Below, piece by piece: positions 11,131-23,150 of a stretch of 64,000 bases of DNA. A program made the translations under genes and the position numbers. The stretch comes from Fagopyrum homotropicum (lineage: Eukaryota > Streptophyta > Magnoliopsida > Caryophyllales > Polygonaceae). Each line of letters begins with the position of its first letter. Positions within the stretch are counted from its first letter, which is position 1. The stretch is taken from the NCBI GenBank assembly GCA_033239125.1, contig BSWB01000004.1, positions 83,790,501-83,854,500 of the forward strand. Direction: 5' to 3'. The notes under the pieces were generated by a model. That model searched no databases, was not told the DNA's origin, and saw nothing but the letters and a program-made list of their open reading frames with translations.

Positions 11131-11839
11131 TAGTCCTAGGTAGTCCAACAATGAAATCCATACTTATATCTTCCCAAGGGCCATTAGGCGTCGGTAAGGG
11201 TGTATATAGCCCGTGGGGTTATACCCTAGCTTTGGCCTTAAGACATTCAATGCACCTCTTAAGCATGTGTTCTACATCTCTTAACATACGAGGCCAATAA
11301 AAGTGAGTTTGCAACATGTGATAAGTTTTGTCCCTCCTAAAATGCCCCATTAAACCTCCTTTATGGGCTTCTTCCACTAATAAGATCCTAAGGGAACATC
11401 TAGGTATGCAAATTTTATCCACTTTAAACAAGAAACCTTCAAACACAAAATACTTATCATAAGGGCCTTGAGTAGTGCATCTATGAAATATCTTCCCAAA
11501 TTCAGCATCATCCACATATAATTCTTTAATGTAAGTAAAACCTAACATCCTAGAATCCAAGGTGGTGATTAAGGTGTATCTCCTAGACAAAACATCCGCT
11601 ACGACATTATCCTTTCCCTTCTTATACTTGATAATGTAAGGAAAGGTTTCAATGAACTCCATCCACCTACCATGCCGCCTATCTACCTTATCTTGGCTCC
11701 TAAAGTGTCTAAGTGAATCATAATCGGTTTTCAAAACAAACTCTTGGGGCCAAAGGTAATGTTGCCATGTTTTGAGTACTCTAAACAAGGCATACAATTC
11801 CTTATCATACGTGGAATAGTTTAAGCATGCACCCTTCAA
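11131..11839 (-). pseudogene. CRM-A2 pol part 2: RNase H and truncated integrase
   Basis: Read from 11839 it begins KGACLNYSTYDKELYALF (RNase H) and runs through the connecting region to the integrase HHCC domain (GGLMGHFRRDKTYHML ... CIECLKAKARV). A CAA-to-TAA change ends the frame at 11219. A further stretch of integrase follows to 11131, where the 1.1 kb deletion removes all of the core after the first conserved region. The DDE triad is therefore incomplete and the product would be inactive. Confidence 0.88.
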
Positions 11840-11856
11840 TTTTTCACTAAAGAAAG

Positions 11857-14466
11857 CTAGAGGCTTACCTTCTTGCTTAAGGACGCCGCCAATACCAATG
11901 CCGGATGCGTCGCATTCAACCTCAAAGGGCTTAGTGTAGTCCGGTAGAGCGAGTAGTGGTGCGTGTGGGTGAGGCGTTTCTTGAGTTCTTCAAATGCTCT
12001 TTGCTGAGGTTCAATCCACTCAAAAGGAACCTTCTTTTTGGTCAAGGCCGTGAGTGGTGCTGCAATGGTACTAAAATCCCTCACAAATCTTCTATAGGAT
12101 GTAGCTAGGCCATGGAAACTCCTCACGTCACCAACCGACCTAGGAGTGGACCATTCATTGATTGCCTTAACCTTATCCTCATCCACTTGCAAACCATTGG
12201 CACTTACTACAAAACCAAGGGTAATTACTCGGTTAGTATAGAAATCACATTTTTTAATATTAGCATACAAGTATTCTATACGCAATGTAGCAAGCACATC
12301 TCTCAAAAGATTTTCATGCTCCTTTAAAGTCTTACTATAGATAAGAATATCATCAAAGTAGACTACAACAAATAAACCAATATAAGGTCTCAAAATATGA
12401 TTCATTAATCTCATGAAGGTACTAGGAGCATTAGTTAAACCAAAAGGCATTACTAGCCACTCATAGAGACCAAATTTGGTTTTAAAAGCTGTTTTCCATT
12501 CGTCCCCTTCCCTCATTCTAATTTTATGGTAGCCACTCCTAAGGTCAATCTTAGTGAAAATTGTAGCTCCATGTAACTCATCAAGCATGTCATCTAGGCG
12601 GGGAATCGGGTGTCTATACTTGATAGTAATGTTATTGATTTCTCTACAATCAATACACATTCTCCAAGTATTATCCTTCTTGGGTACTAGCAAGACGGGA
12701 ACGGCACAAGGACTACGGCTTTCCTGAACATACCCTTTATCTAGCAAGGCTTGAACTTGGTTCTGAATTTCCTGGGCTTCCGTAGGGTTCATCCTATAGG
12801 CAGGCCTATTGGGAAGAGTGGCTCCGGGTATTAAAACTATTTGGTGTTCAATGCCCCAAATGGGCGGCAAGCCAGCTGGAACCTCCTCAGGAAAAACGTC
12901 CTTAAACTCGTCTAACAGCCCCTGGATAGAACTAGGAAGTGGAATCTTAGAGTCATGAGGCACCGTCACTAGAGATTTACACAAACTCATCATTAGCACA
13001 TCCATAGAAGCATAGTTAGTGACATATTCATTCCTAGACTCAAGATAGCTACTTGTTCGTTGTACTAACAGTGTTTGATGGGTTTTGTTCTCCTTACTCT
13101 TAGGCCGTGTGATCTTAGGCTTTGGAGGGGTTCCTTGCTCTACCCTCTTGTTCTCATAGTACTCGGCTATTTGTAAAGGTGTCATAGGTTTAAGTGTTAA
13201 AGTTTTACCTTTATACTCAAAGCTATATTTGTTAGAAAACCCATCATGGACAACTTTCCTATCATATTGCCATGGACGACCAAGCAAGAAGTGACAAGCA
13301 TTCATAGGCACAACATCACATGTAATAACATCCTCATATGATCCTAATGTTATATTGACCTTAGTTTGCTTATTGACCTTAAGTTCTCCACACTCATTCA
13401 TCCAATGTAGTTTATATGGCCTAGTGTGATAAAATGTAAGAAGTGGTAATTTGTTTACCATTTCAGTGCTAGCTATGTTGCAATAACTTCCTCCATCAAT
13501 TATCACATTACACACTTTTCCATTAATACTACACCTAGTATGAAACAGATTTTCACGTTGGTTATCCTCACAAGGTGCTAGTTGGACATGCAAAGTTCTC
13601 CTAGCTATCAAAGATTCACCTTGTTCATACTCAATGCAATCATCATTCTCATTTTGTTCATTGTCATCAATTAAGGCATTTTTATCATCTAATTCCACAT
13701 CATCCTCACTCTCATACTCTCCTAGATGATTTATGATCAAAGTGCGTCTATTAGGACATTCTCTACTCATGTGACCTCTACCTTGGCATTTAAAACACAC
13801 AATGTCCCTAGTTCTAGAGTTAGAGATAGGAGTACTCCCTCGATGATCACTCGAAGGCTCATTCAAGGATCGTGGTGTAGTGGCTGGTGTAGACGACTTT
13901 CTTTGTCCTTCTTGGCCCATAGGTGCCGATTTTCTCTCTTCCTTCCGGCCTCCTTGATCCTTGCTGTGGTTAGGCAGCAGCTGGCTCCCTTGTGCTTTCC
14001 AAGTGTTGGGCGACCCATGAGGTGGCTTGTATTCCCGGTTTCGCGCCTTAGTCTTCCTTTCCACCTTGATGGCCAAGTGTAGTAATTGCTCCATGGTGCT
14101 ATATGGATACATATCAACCTCATTAGCCAAATTAGAATTCAAAATACGAAGGTACCTTGCCATAGTGTTTTCTTCATCTTCTAGAACGTTGGCCTTCACC
14201 ATAGCAACTTGCATATTCGTATAAGCTTCCTCAGCGCTAAGAGAGCCTTGTCTCAAATTTTCCAGCCGTTGTCGAAGCTCTCGGGTATAGTGAGGTGGAA
14301 CGAACCTAGCCCTCATTAGTGTCTTCATATGCTCCCATGTGGTGATTTGAGGATCCAATGTTCGAACTCTTTCTTTGACTACGTGATCCCACCATACCAA
14401 AGCATAGCCTTGGAACTCGAGAGCGGCTAGCTGAACCTTCCTAGGCTCGCTAAAGTTGTGACTCAA
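11857..14466 (-). pseudogene. CRM-A2 gag-protease-RT polyprotein (longest chromoviral frame in the window)
   Basis: An 869-codon frame, itself continuing further upstream; the first codon of the span is TTG, not a true start. Gag capsid (YALVWWDHVVKERVRTLDP ... LENLRQGSLSAEEAY), CCHC zinc knuckle (CFKCQGRGHMSREC), protease (IIDGGS), RT with GYHKIRM, MPFGLTNAPSTFM and YFDD. A two-base duplication in the RNase H start (at the codons for LTHAPL) shifts the frame; the homologous sequence then reads LKQEGKPLAFF, so this copy lacks the one-base deletion shared by A1 and A3. Together with stops upstream in gag it is a pseudogene. Confidence 0.92.
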
Positions 14467-14961
14467 CCAGATTTGCTCAACTTTAGTTTCCCACTCCGTG
14501 TAGACGTCGGGATCACACTTACCTTCAAAGACGGGAATTTTGATTTTGACTTTGCCGAGTCCGTCCTGCTCTTGATAGGGCCGAAAGTTATCTCGTTCTC
14601 GTCATTGCCTTGGCTGCTGGAATGGCCGATTGTAACCTTCCCAAGTGTGGTCCTCGAAAGCAGCTTCATTCCGTCGCTGAAAGTTATTAACAAAGGGTGG
14701 CATGTTAGAAGCATTAGGGGGTTCGTTGGAATGTAAATTACCTTGATCCGGATGATCCGGCTCTCTAGTAACACGTGAAGGACCGCCAAACTCATAGTTG
14801 GTTCTCAAAGGTGGTGTCCCGGCTGGTGGTGTTCGTGCTTCCATAGACTCCACTTATTTGGATAGGTTAGTTACGGAATCGGACAATTGTTTCAATAGAC
14901 TGGTCATCTCAGGCGTGACGGTCTCGCTACTCGACTTGCTGGGACTTAGGGACCTGGACAT
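14467..14961 (-). pseudogene. CRM-A2 gag N-terminus with two nonsense codons
   Basis: The gag start is taken as ATG 14959-14961, giving MSRSLSPSKSSSETVTPEMT. Two stops follow: TAA after VTNLSK and TGA after PFQQPRQ. In A3 the first position encodes Arg and the second Gly. Downstream the same frame joins the long polyprotein at 14466. The start is supported by the same ATG context in A3 (38036) and by its position about 590 bp inside the 5' LTR. Confidence 0.78.
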
Positions 14962-15536
14962 GCTCAAGTAACAAACAAAGAACCGGTTAGGTTAGAAAAG
15001 CAAAGATCTCACTTGTGTATCGCTCACTCTCATTGGTATTGCCTAGCTGGTGACTCGAGTTGTAAGGATCCAACACCTTAAGATCGCGATTTCCAAACCT
15101 TCTTAGCAACCCTTTAGAACTAGAACTGCTGAAACTGATGTTAGTGTCGGAGATGAATCAAGACACCCCTAATTGGAGTATTGACCGTTGGGTTCGTGTA
15201 GGTATGGTGGTTTGTGATTAGAATGACGTAGGAGTTGTTTGAAGGAGTTCTCACAAAGAGGGAACTTTTCCTTGTGCTTGATGGTCGATTAATAGAAGGC
15301 CAGCCGTTTTTGTGTTGTTCTTTTTTTTTTGAAAGATCTCTTAGACTTTGTCAAAGATTTGTAGGAGAGAAGGTAACCGAAATTGATTGCAACGAGATTT
15401 GTGGGAGAGAAGGTTACCGAAACTGATTGCACGTTCGATCTCGATCTCTTTTCTTTTTTTTTTTTGCGTTTGCCTCTCCTCAAGATGTTGTCCGGCTCTA
15501 AGAAACCCTTGGCTTTTGATCAAGTTTACCAACTGA
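14962..15536 (-). other. CRM-A2 leader (between PBS and gag)
   Basis: Non-coding 5' leader, closely similar to 38037-38687 in A3. It includes a T-rich tract near 15320 and two near-identical copies of a segment with GTAGGAGAGAAGGTAACCGA (about 15361 and 15402). No gene is visible. Confidence 0.75.
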
Positions 15537-15548
15537 GCTCTGATACCA
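15537..15548 (-). other. Primer binding site, initiator-Met type (CRM-A2)
   Basis: On the minus strand TGGTATCAGAGC, two bases inside the 5' LTR end. It matches the complement of initiator-Met tRNA and sets the orientation of A2. Confidence 0.9.
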
Positions 15549-15550
15549 AC

Positions 15551-16235
15551 TGATACGGTATTAGTCCGTGGATTAGTCGATCTAGGCACAATGATCCGAA
15601 TCCGGCTGAATGAAGTGATTCCAGATGCGGAATGAAACGTGGAGATGGAATGGATGCAGGAGGATGTTGAGAAGAACCAAAGAGAGTTAACGAAAGGAAC
15701 CAAGGCTGAAGAGCCAAGACCCCGCTTTGTGAATGCCCTAGACCCGTCTCCAATACAACTTTACACTAGCTCCGGCTGGACTAGCATAAAGAGGGACTCG
15801 TGAAGGCTCGAAGCACCAATCCGAAGGCGGTTGAAACAAACAAGCTCAGCCAAACAAACAACGACAATGCCAACCAAAAACTCTCTTGTTCTTTGATTGA
15901 TTTTGTGAATGATTACAAACGATAATTCTTAGCAAAATACTAACGTACCCTATTCAGCAGCTAAAGAGACTATATATAGACTCTTTTATCTAGACAAAAT
16001 AAAGAAAAGAAAACTAAAACATTTGTGGAAGGTGGTAACAAGAGAGCTTCCACAAATGTAGCTAACAACTTAACAAACAACTAATCAGCATCAAAATAGG
16101 CTGACTTATTCAAAGCAGCTCCATGAGTGTTTTTGGACGGTTTAGAGCCCAAATGGATGATCCGACTGAAAGAAATGGGCTGACTTATTCAAACAGATCC
16201 ATGAGTGAGTTGGACGGTTTTTAAGAGCCCAAATG
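15551..16235 (-). repeat. 5' LTR of CRM-A2 (truncated)
   Basis: Matches the 3' LTR at 10343 from its end (TGATACGG) to AGAGCCCAAATG near 16235, where it passes abruptly into element C protease. About 0.4 kb of the LTR start is missing compared with A3. Confidence 0.88.
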
Positions 16236-16797
16236 AATGTGACCTTAACTTGCTTATTTACCTTTAATTCTCCACATTCATTCATCCAATGAAGCTTATA
16301 AGGCCTAGGGTGATACAAAGTTGTTAATTGCAGCTTATTAACCAATTCGGTGCTAGCTATGTTACAACAACTACCCCCATCAATTATAACATTACAAACC
16401 TTCCCTTTAACCAAACATCTAATGTGAAACAAGTTTTCCCTTTGGTTATCCTCACAAGGGGTAGGTTGTATACTAAGGGCTCTCCTAGCTATCAAAGCAT
16501 TATCATGTGACAAGCAAACATCCAAAACAGGTTAATCATACTCAAAATCAGATTCAATACGTTCAAGAGACTCATCATGCTCAAAATCAGATTCAACACA
16601 AGCAATAGACTCGTTTGGAACATCCAAATCACATGGCACATAGTTATTAGCTAGGAATGAACTAGGGTGATCATACAACACACATTGAGCAAGAAGCAAT
16701 CCCCTTGTTCATATACTATTCCATCATCCGAATCAACATCATCACTAGGCTCGATTTCATTAGATTCAAGTTCATGCTCAGATTCTGATTCATATTA
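16236..16797 (-). pseudogene. Element C protease region
   Basis: Minus-strand continuation of element C after gag. The clear part (about 16525 to 16243) encodes ALIARRALSIQPTPCEDN, the protease motif IIDGGSCC and YKLHWMNECGELKVNKQ, all recognisably related to CRM-A but diverged. Between 16526 and 16797 lies an acidic linker (YESESEHELESNEIEPSDD) followed by frame changes and a TAA. The linker is about 200 bp longer than in CRM-A. The segment is cut by the LTR of CRM-A2 at 16235. Confidence 0.82.
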
Positions 16798-18261
16798 GCC
16801 TAAATGATTTATTAGCAAAGTTCTCCTATTCGGACAATCTTTCATCATGTGTCCTCTACCTTGACACTTAAAACACACAACATCTCTAGCCCTAGAAGAA
16901 GAAGAAGAGTTATAAGTACTCCCTTGAGGTGGTTTAGGGGCTGCAGTAGGCGTCTTAGGGTAGGTTGGGCGTGTGGGAGCTTGGTCGGGGGCTATTTTGG
17001 GGGCTTCGCGGTTGTATCCTCCGTGTCGGTGCCCTCCTTGTTGTTTCCATACATTTGAGGTCCCAAATGAGCTCTTTACGCCTTGAATCCTCCCTTTTAT
17101 CTTCTTCTCGACTTTGATGGCGAGATGTAGTAGTTCTGTCATAGTAGAGTAGGGAAACAAATCCACCTCGTTAACAAAACTTGAATTAAGGATACGAAAA
17201 TACCTGGCCATAGTTGCCTCTTCATCCTCACTAACATTGGCCTTCACCATAGCCATTTGCATGGCATTATAGGTCTCCTCGGCACTCATTGAACCTTGCC
17301 TCAAGTTTTCCAACTTTTGTCTTAAGTCCCTCCTATAGTGTTGGGGAACAAATCGAGCTCGCATGATTTCCCTCATTTGTGCCCATGTTGCAACTTGTGG
17401 ATCCATGTTTCGCCTCCTTTCCTTCACAAGCTCATTCCACCATATCAAAGCATAATCAGTGAACTCAAGGGCTGCGTAATGTACCTTTTTATTCTCGGGA
17501 AAGTTGTGGCACGCCCATATTTGCTCAATCTTCGTCTCCCAAGCCATGTACACATCCGGATCACACTTGCCTTCAAAGGATGGAATCTTGATCTTCACCT
17601 TGCCTAGATCATCTTGCTCATGATCTCGCCCTCTCCTTTGGTGTCTATTGTCTCTCCTCCCTTCATAGTCTTCCTCTTGCCTCCATCTATACTCACGCCT
17701 CCCATCTTGATCCCTCTCATCTTCTCGTCTCCTATCTTCACGCCTCCTATTTTGTTCCATCCTTCTTTCCTCATTTCTCATCCATTCCTCATCTTGCCTC
17801 CAGGCTTCCTCTTGCCTTCTTTCTTGTGCATAATCATAGCCATCATCTTCGGACTTCTCATTATCTCCATCCTGTGTGGTGCTAAGAGAGAAAGTAGCAT
17901 AATGACTGTTATCATGAATAGGAGGTTTAGAGTTAGAATGATGCCCCTGTGAAGCATTAATGGGAGTCTTCTTGGCTTCGTTGAAAGCTTCTTGTTGGCT
18001 GCCAAGAGGTACTCGTCGATGGCTTATAGTTAAGGGTTTAGAACCTGCTCCATTCTCAAAGTGATGGCCTAGTGCCTTAGTTCGGGGAAATGAGGTGTCT
18101 TCTTTAGCCTTATTAGTCTTAAGCTTGGTTATTTGCCCTTTTAAACCCGTAAGCCTATCTTCCATGGCTTTAAATTCTGCTTGCATCATAGCCTTCATCA
18201 TGCTAACCAAATCTGCTGGACTAGACTCCGGTTGCTTCTCGGTATGATGATCACTAGACAT
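16795..18261 (-). pseudogene. Element C gag
   Basis: Gag of a chromovirus related to, but distinct from, CRM-A. The start is taken as ATG 18259-18261 (MSSDHHTEKQPESSP); the frame is open slightly upstream. Residues 25-55 form a short coiled coil, 160-235 is an unusually charged Arg/Glu-rich tract (RRREDRRREDERDQD), then the capsid domain (YALIWWNELVKERRR ... LENLRQGSMSAEETY) and a CCHC knuckle (CFKCQGRGHMMKDC). It ends at TAA 16795-16797 after LINHLG, where CRM-A has Glu; the protease follows in the same region. The gag itself is uninterrupted (488 codons), but the polyprotein is broken. Confidence 0.9.
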
Positions 18262-19206
18262 CTTGTTAAATACAACAAAACAAGCAAACACGTTAGATTA
18301 GATCAAAACAAAATCCTCTCTAGTGTGTCTCTCAAGTGTTTATCCCTCACTCTCAAGTGATGTGATAAGACTTTGCTGATGGCTCACCATGTAAGAATTA
18401 ACAACCTTGTGTGGGTAGTGTCTAGTCAAATATAAGCTAACACGAAACAACAATTGAATTAATCAAGGTATGTCCTAGGCTGACTGAACAAAAGAAAGAA
18501 AAAAATAATGACTCAAGAAATGGACTATTTGTATGAATGAGATGTACAACCAAAATGACCCGAAATATAGACTCAAGATAAGCTAAAAGAACCTTACTCG
18601 TTAGTGCCTTAACTTGCAACCTCAAACACCAAAATCAACAACTAAGGTCGGTTTAGGGTAGGGTGGCCGAATGAAAAAGGCTTGGAATGTAGGTTTCTTG
18701 GAGTCCGCTTGAAATCTTCTTCCTCTTGGTCAACTCTTGCAAGAACAATGTTGTTAGTTCAATAACTTAGAGCTAAACACAATGCAAACACAAAGCTGAA
18801 TTCTTCTTTTCTTTTCTTTTATTTTTGGTTCGTCCTTTTCTCTCTCTTTTTTTTTTTAAATATTCTGGACAACAGCTTTCCTTTTTTTATCTCAGCAAAA
18901 ATAAAACGAAAATTAAATAACAAGAGGGTAAATAGGGAAACAACTTAGAAGATAAGATATGCTTAGAGATGAGATATAGAAAGATATGGATGAAGCAGGA
19001 TTATGGAAAAAAATATGAAAAGATATGGTTGTTGTAGGATTAAGGAAAGATATGGAAAGATATGGCTGTTGCAGGATTAGGGTTTACGAAAACAGTAGGT
19101 TAGGGTAGGTTTTGGTGGCATGAAAGTGGTGGTGGGGCTGGCGTGGTGGTGTTGGTGTTTGTTGATGACTTTGGTGCTCAATTCGCTGATCAAGAACAAC
19201 AAACAA
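18262..19206 (-). other. Element C leader and unassigned sequence
   Basis: About 0.95 kb upstream of the element C gag. The part nearest gag is presumably leader. I found no PBS or LTR end. Near 18960-19080 a short segment with ATATGGAAAGATATGG-like phrasing is repeated two or three times. At about 19207 it joins plus-strand integrase of element E, so the leader and LTR of C appear to have been lost in a rearrangement. Confidence 0.5.
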
Positions 19207-20107
19207 GTTAGAAGCCCATAAAGGAGGTTTAATGGGTCATTTTGGGAGGGATAAGACTTATGCTATGCTGCACTCACATTTTTATTGGCCACATATGCTT
19301 AGGGATGTTGAAAATGTGCTTAAAAGGTGTTTAGAGTGTCTTAGAGCTAAATCAAAAGTGAAGCCTCATGGATTGTATACACCTTTGCCAATCCCCACAA
19401 CCCCTTGGGAAGACATTAGCATGGATTTCATAGTGGGATTGCCTAGGACTAGAAGAGGAAGGGATTCGATATTTGTGGTTGTAGATCGATTCTCTAAGAT
19501 GGCTCACTTTATTGCTTGTCAGAAAACTGATGATGCAGCCAATGTAGCTAATTTGTTCTTTCGAGAAGTAGGTAGGTTACATGGTATTCCAAGGACAATA
19601 GTGAGTGATAGGGATGTTAAGTTCTTGAGTTACTTTTGGAAAACTCTTTTGGGAAAGCTAGGAACTAAGTTGTTATTTTCTACGTCAAGCCACCCCCAAA
19701 CGGATGGGCAAATAGAAGTAACTAATAGGACACTAACAACACTTCTAAGGACTGTCATTAAGAAGAATTTGAAAGAATGGGAAGATGTCTTGCCACATAT
19801 TGAATTTGCCTATAATAGAGTCATCCACTCATCTACTTCCATCTCTCCCTTTGAGTGTATTTATGGTTTTAATCCACTAACCCCTTTTGATCTTACACTG
19901 TTACCTAAGAAGGATCAAGTGGATTTAAGTGCTAAAACGCACGTTGAACATATCAAGGAGCTACATAGTAGGACAAGGATCAAGCTCGAGGAGAAAGGCA
20001 AATACAACGCGTAAAAGGCGAATCAAGGACGCAAGAAGATTATATTTGAACCCGGCGACCTTGTATGGCTACATTTGAGGAAGGAGAGGTTTCAACAGCT
20101 TCGGAAA
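19207..20107 (+). pseudogene. Element E integrase fragment
   Basis: Plus-strand chromoviral integrase: HHCC region (EAHKGGLMGHFGRDKTYAM ... CLECLRAKSKV), DDE core (MDFIVGLPRT, VSDRDVKF, GQIEVTNR) and the start of the C-terminal region (EPGDLVWLHLRKERF). A TAA at 20012-20014 interrupts it. The left edge is an abrupt junction within the HHCC domain, so RT and RNase H are absent. The right edge is the LTR of the tandem Athila. The pol tail GxLTPF at 31729 continues this protein, with about 50 residues lost. Confidence 0.88.
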
Positions 20108-20108
20108 T

Positions 20109-21739
20109 TGTTCGCTCAAAAGGTGTGTGCGTCAAAGTCTTAAATTTATATCTAGAAATCAAAGCAAAGCGAACCCGCAGTGTACGGATCAGCTGTAGTA
20201 AGGTAAGAATTCCAGAGTCGAACTCAGGGATTTGGTGAGAATAATTCCGATTTCAATTATCTAGCAAAAAGTGTGAAAAGCTTTTGTGATCAAATAAGAG
20301 TGAAATGATTCCAAGGATTCAAGTATCCGATTTCGGCTTTCGATTCAAGACACTTTATAGATATAGGACAGAGTTTATATTGCCAAGATTAAATGTTCAA
20401 AGGTAGGATTCGTACGGTGAAGTTCTGAAGCCTATATGACTAATCAAAAGGTTCTCTCTATAAGGGTTGTTGAGGCTGCAATATAGAAAGATCTAGAGAC
20501 AAGAATTATGTTCAAACTAACTATCTAAAACTCCAGGATATGACTCTCCAAAGTAAAGAATAGCAAGCACAATTAAAATCTTAATAAAGGATGTTGAGTC
20601 TCTTTATTACCCAAATCTTGAAATCTTAATCTATTAAATGTAGAATCAGGTTTGAAGTGTCTTCATACATTCAATTAGAGGGTAAAAAGGTTAATCAAGG
20701 TTGGGGTTCAAGCAAGGATTAGTTTTGGTTAAGGATTAAATCAATTAAAGTTCCTCAGAGGAATAAATCGGGCTGTTCATAAGAAAATCGGCCGATTTAC
20801 TCAAGAACAGTCCGATTTTCCTATAGTCGCAAAACTAAAATCTACACTCTCAGGGTCCTAATGTTTGAATGAGTTCAGTCTATCATCATCTAAGCCTTAA
20901 TCATCAACTATTCTCCCCAGAATCACAAGGGTTTTAGCCAACCATTTTCAAAATCGAATCAAATTAAATATTGGGAGAAAAATCGCAAAGAAACCAAATC
21001 TTGAATAAAAAATCCAATAACCTTCAAATCTGTAAACGATTGTCAAAACAAATCAATGTATCTCTTTAGTAACTCAAATTCGTGCTCAAAAACAGCAAGC
21101 ACTTCAATGGACAAAGAAATCTCACAACTAGAATCAAGATTAGCTTCCCGGCAAAGAGTCCTTCAATCTCCTTCCAAGAATCTTCGAATTCTCTCCAACG
21201 TGTAAAGATTTCCCGCTGCGGCCTCCTCGTTTTCGTTCGTAGGGTTCTCTTCTATAGTTTCTTGCAAATGGGCTGTTTGGCAAAACTCTCTTCTAGCCCA
21301 AAAGAATTGGGCTTTGTGTCTTCTTTTCATTTGGCCGAAAAACAGAATAAATCGACCCAGGCAATTTATGCACAAAATCGTTCGAATTCTTGAGGGGGAA
21401 ATCGTCCGATTTATGTACATGTTGGCACGATTTTCTTCAACAGAAAGTGCTCTACTCTTGGCTCGTTTTCTATGCTTTTCCTTTGCAATTCTTCAACTCT
21501 TTATGACCCCTTCTTGGTTCCTTTAGCTTCCTTAACATCCTTAGATACTCCTTGCTTTGCTTTTGCTTCCAATTCCACTCCATTTACCTATAATTCATCA
21601 AAAACTCGTGTAGACCTCTATTTCCGATAATTAATTGAATAGAACATAAAAGGCACACAAAATCTCTCTAAATGCAAGGTAAATTGAGATAATCTTCTAT
21701 AATATGCATGAATATGATGATACATAATTCATGTCATCA
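20109..21739 (-). repeat. 3' LTR of Athila-2
   Basis: Plus-strand ends TGTTCGCTCAAAAGG and CATGTCATCA, nearly identical along 1.63 kb to 27487-29118. On the minus strand the interior sequence before it is a purine-rich GTATGGGGTATTT, the polypurine tract. No gene is visible in it; short frames such as 21082-21393 are also present in the sister LTR but show no protein similarity that I recognise. Confidence 0.9.
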
Positions 21740-23150
21740 AAATACCCCATACTTGCCTATTGCTTGTCCCTAAGCAAGACTCAAATTTAGAATATAAGAT
21801 GTCATGGATTATATATATATGAAAACTCAAAAACTCTTCTTTTGGTAGTGCTTCTTCTTATTGGATCACCCTCAAAGTGATATTTCAAGCCATAAAAAGG
21901 CTAGGCATGTATCAATGATAACTATAAGATGAACCAATCTTCCTTTTTTTTTCTTGAAAACACAAATAAAAGACATGATAAAGGTGTAGAGGTAATCAAA
22001 GTCAAACAAATCTAAGCCATTAAGTCTTAAACACATGCATAAAAGTCTCAAGGTCTTCTAATCAAAGAAAAGGTTCAAGAAACGTATTAAGGGAAGGAAT
22101 TTTTTTTGGCAATTGTGGTGCTAATCCGGGAAAGAGGAACACATAATACCTTCAAGATTTTTCTTCACCGCACATGCTTTGCATGTAGAAAGCTTTGCTT
22201 TCATTATACTTTACTTTTTGAGAGTATGGACAGCGGTGCACAAAAACCAAAGCCTAGGAGATTGGCATTTCTCAATTTCGAGATGCCTCAAACCCTTGAT
22301 GCACTTACCATATCCCGTTAGGACTTGTCGTTCAATCGGACTTTGGCAAGACACAAACACCCGGCTATGTGAATGGTGCCGAGTTACTCATCCTCATGTT
22401 CAACGTCCCCAAACTTATGAATTTCTGCACTTTCTTTTAATACTTTTTCCTTGGCCCTCCCACATCAAACATGCCTTTTTCTATCACTTATCCTAATTCC
22501 CGGATGGTAAAAGGAGGGTTACATATTTCATTGAGGGGCTAGCATGATCAAGATATGAGAAAAGAAAAGAAGTGAATTGCCTTAGTCATCCTTATATGAT
22601 GTAAAAGAACTTGCAATATAGCTTCGACTATTATTTCATTCTCTTATCAAAACAACTAAATCATATAACTTATTCATGCGTTTAAGTAACAAAAGCAAAA
22701 TCATTCATGCTATGATTAACATCTCAACACAACTAAGCATCTTTTTTTTTTTGCCTATCCATATACACAATTCTCATCATAGAGGTCATTTCCATCATAA
22801 GAAGCACAAAAATTTTTGAAAATTCATAGGATTTGAAAAAGATCATGCAAATGCAAGTGTCATAAAGGAAAGCAAGTAGTCCAAGAGTTATTACAAGCCA
22901 AGTCATCAAGAGTAGTGCAAATGTCCTAAAGTGCTAAGGTGACCATAAGGAATTGTAAGTACCCCCACCCCATACTTGACATCCACATTGTCCCCAATGT
23001 GAAAATCAAGCATAAGAAGGAGAAAAATACTTACAATGTAAAAGAAGTGGAAGCTCAATCCTTTGTCGGCGGTGAAGGTGGTGGATAGGGGTACATCGGT
23101 GCGCTAGGATCATAGAAGTGGCCGAACTGGTGGAAGTATAAGTCTCTCAT
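21740..23150 (-). other. Athila-2 3' untranslated interior
   Basis: About 1.4 kb between the end of the RT frame and the 3' LTR. Next to the RT stop a short peptide in the sense frame (MRDLYFHQFGHFYDPSAP) may be the end of the former second ORF. At 22984-23001 a perfect inverted repeat CACATTG-TCCC-CAATGTG occurs, a motif often seen 3' of gag-pol in Athila-like elements. The rest is AT-rich and non-coding. The same region recurs at 29119-30588. Confidence 0.72.

Larger units (their letters stand above)
10343..16235 (-). mobile_element. CRM-like chromovirus, copy A2 (both LTRs truncated at their 5' ends)
   Basis: Minus-strand copy of the CRM-A family: 5' LTR (15551-16235), initiator-Met PBS, leader, gag-protease-RT, RNase H and partial integrase, and 3' LTR (10343-11130). 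An internal deletion of about 1.1 kb relative to A3 removes the end of integrase and the start of the 3' LTR. The 5' LTR also lacks its first part, where it meets element C at 16235/16236. Because an end was lost, no target duplication can be verified (left flank TATTT). Confidence 0.88.

Noticed and set aside
21082..21526. Frames of 70-103 codons in the Athila-2 LTR, repeated at 28461
   Set aside because: Repetition reflects LTR duplication and not conservation; there are frames on both strands and no domain.
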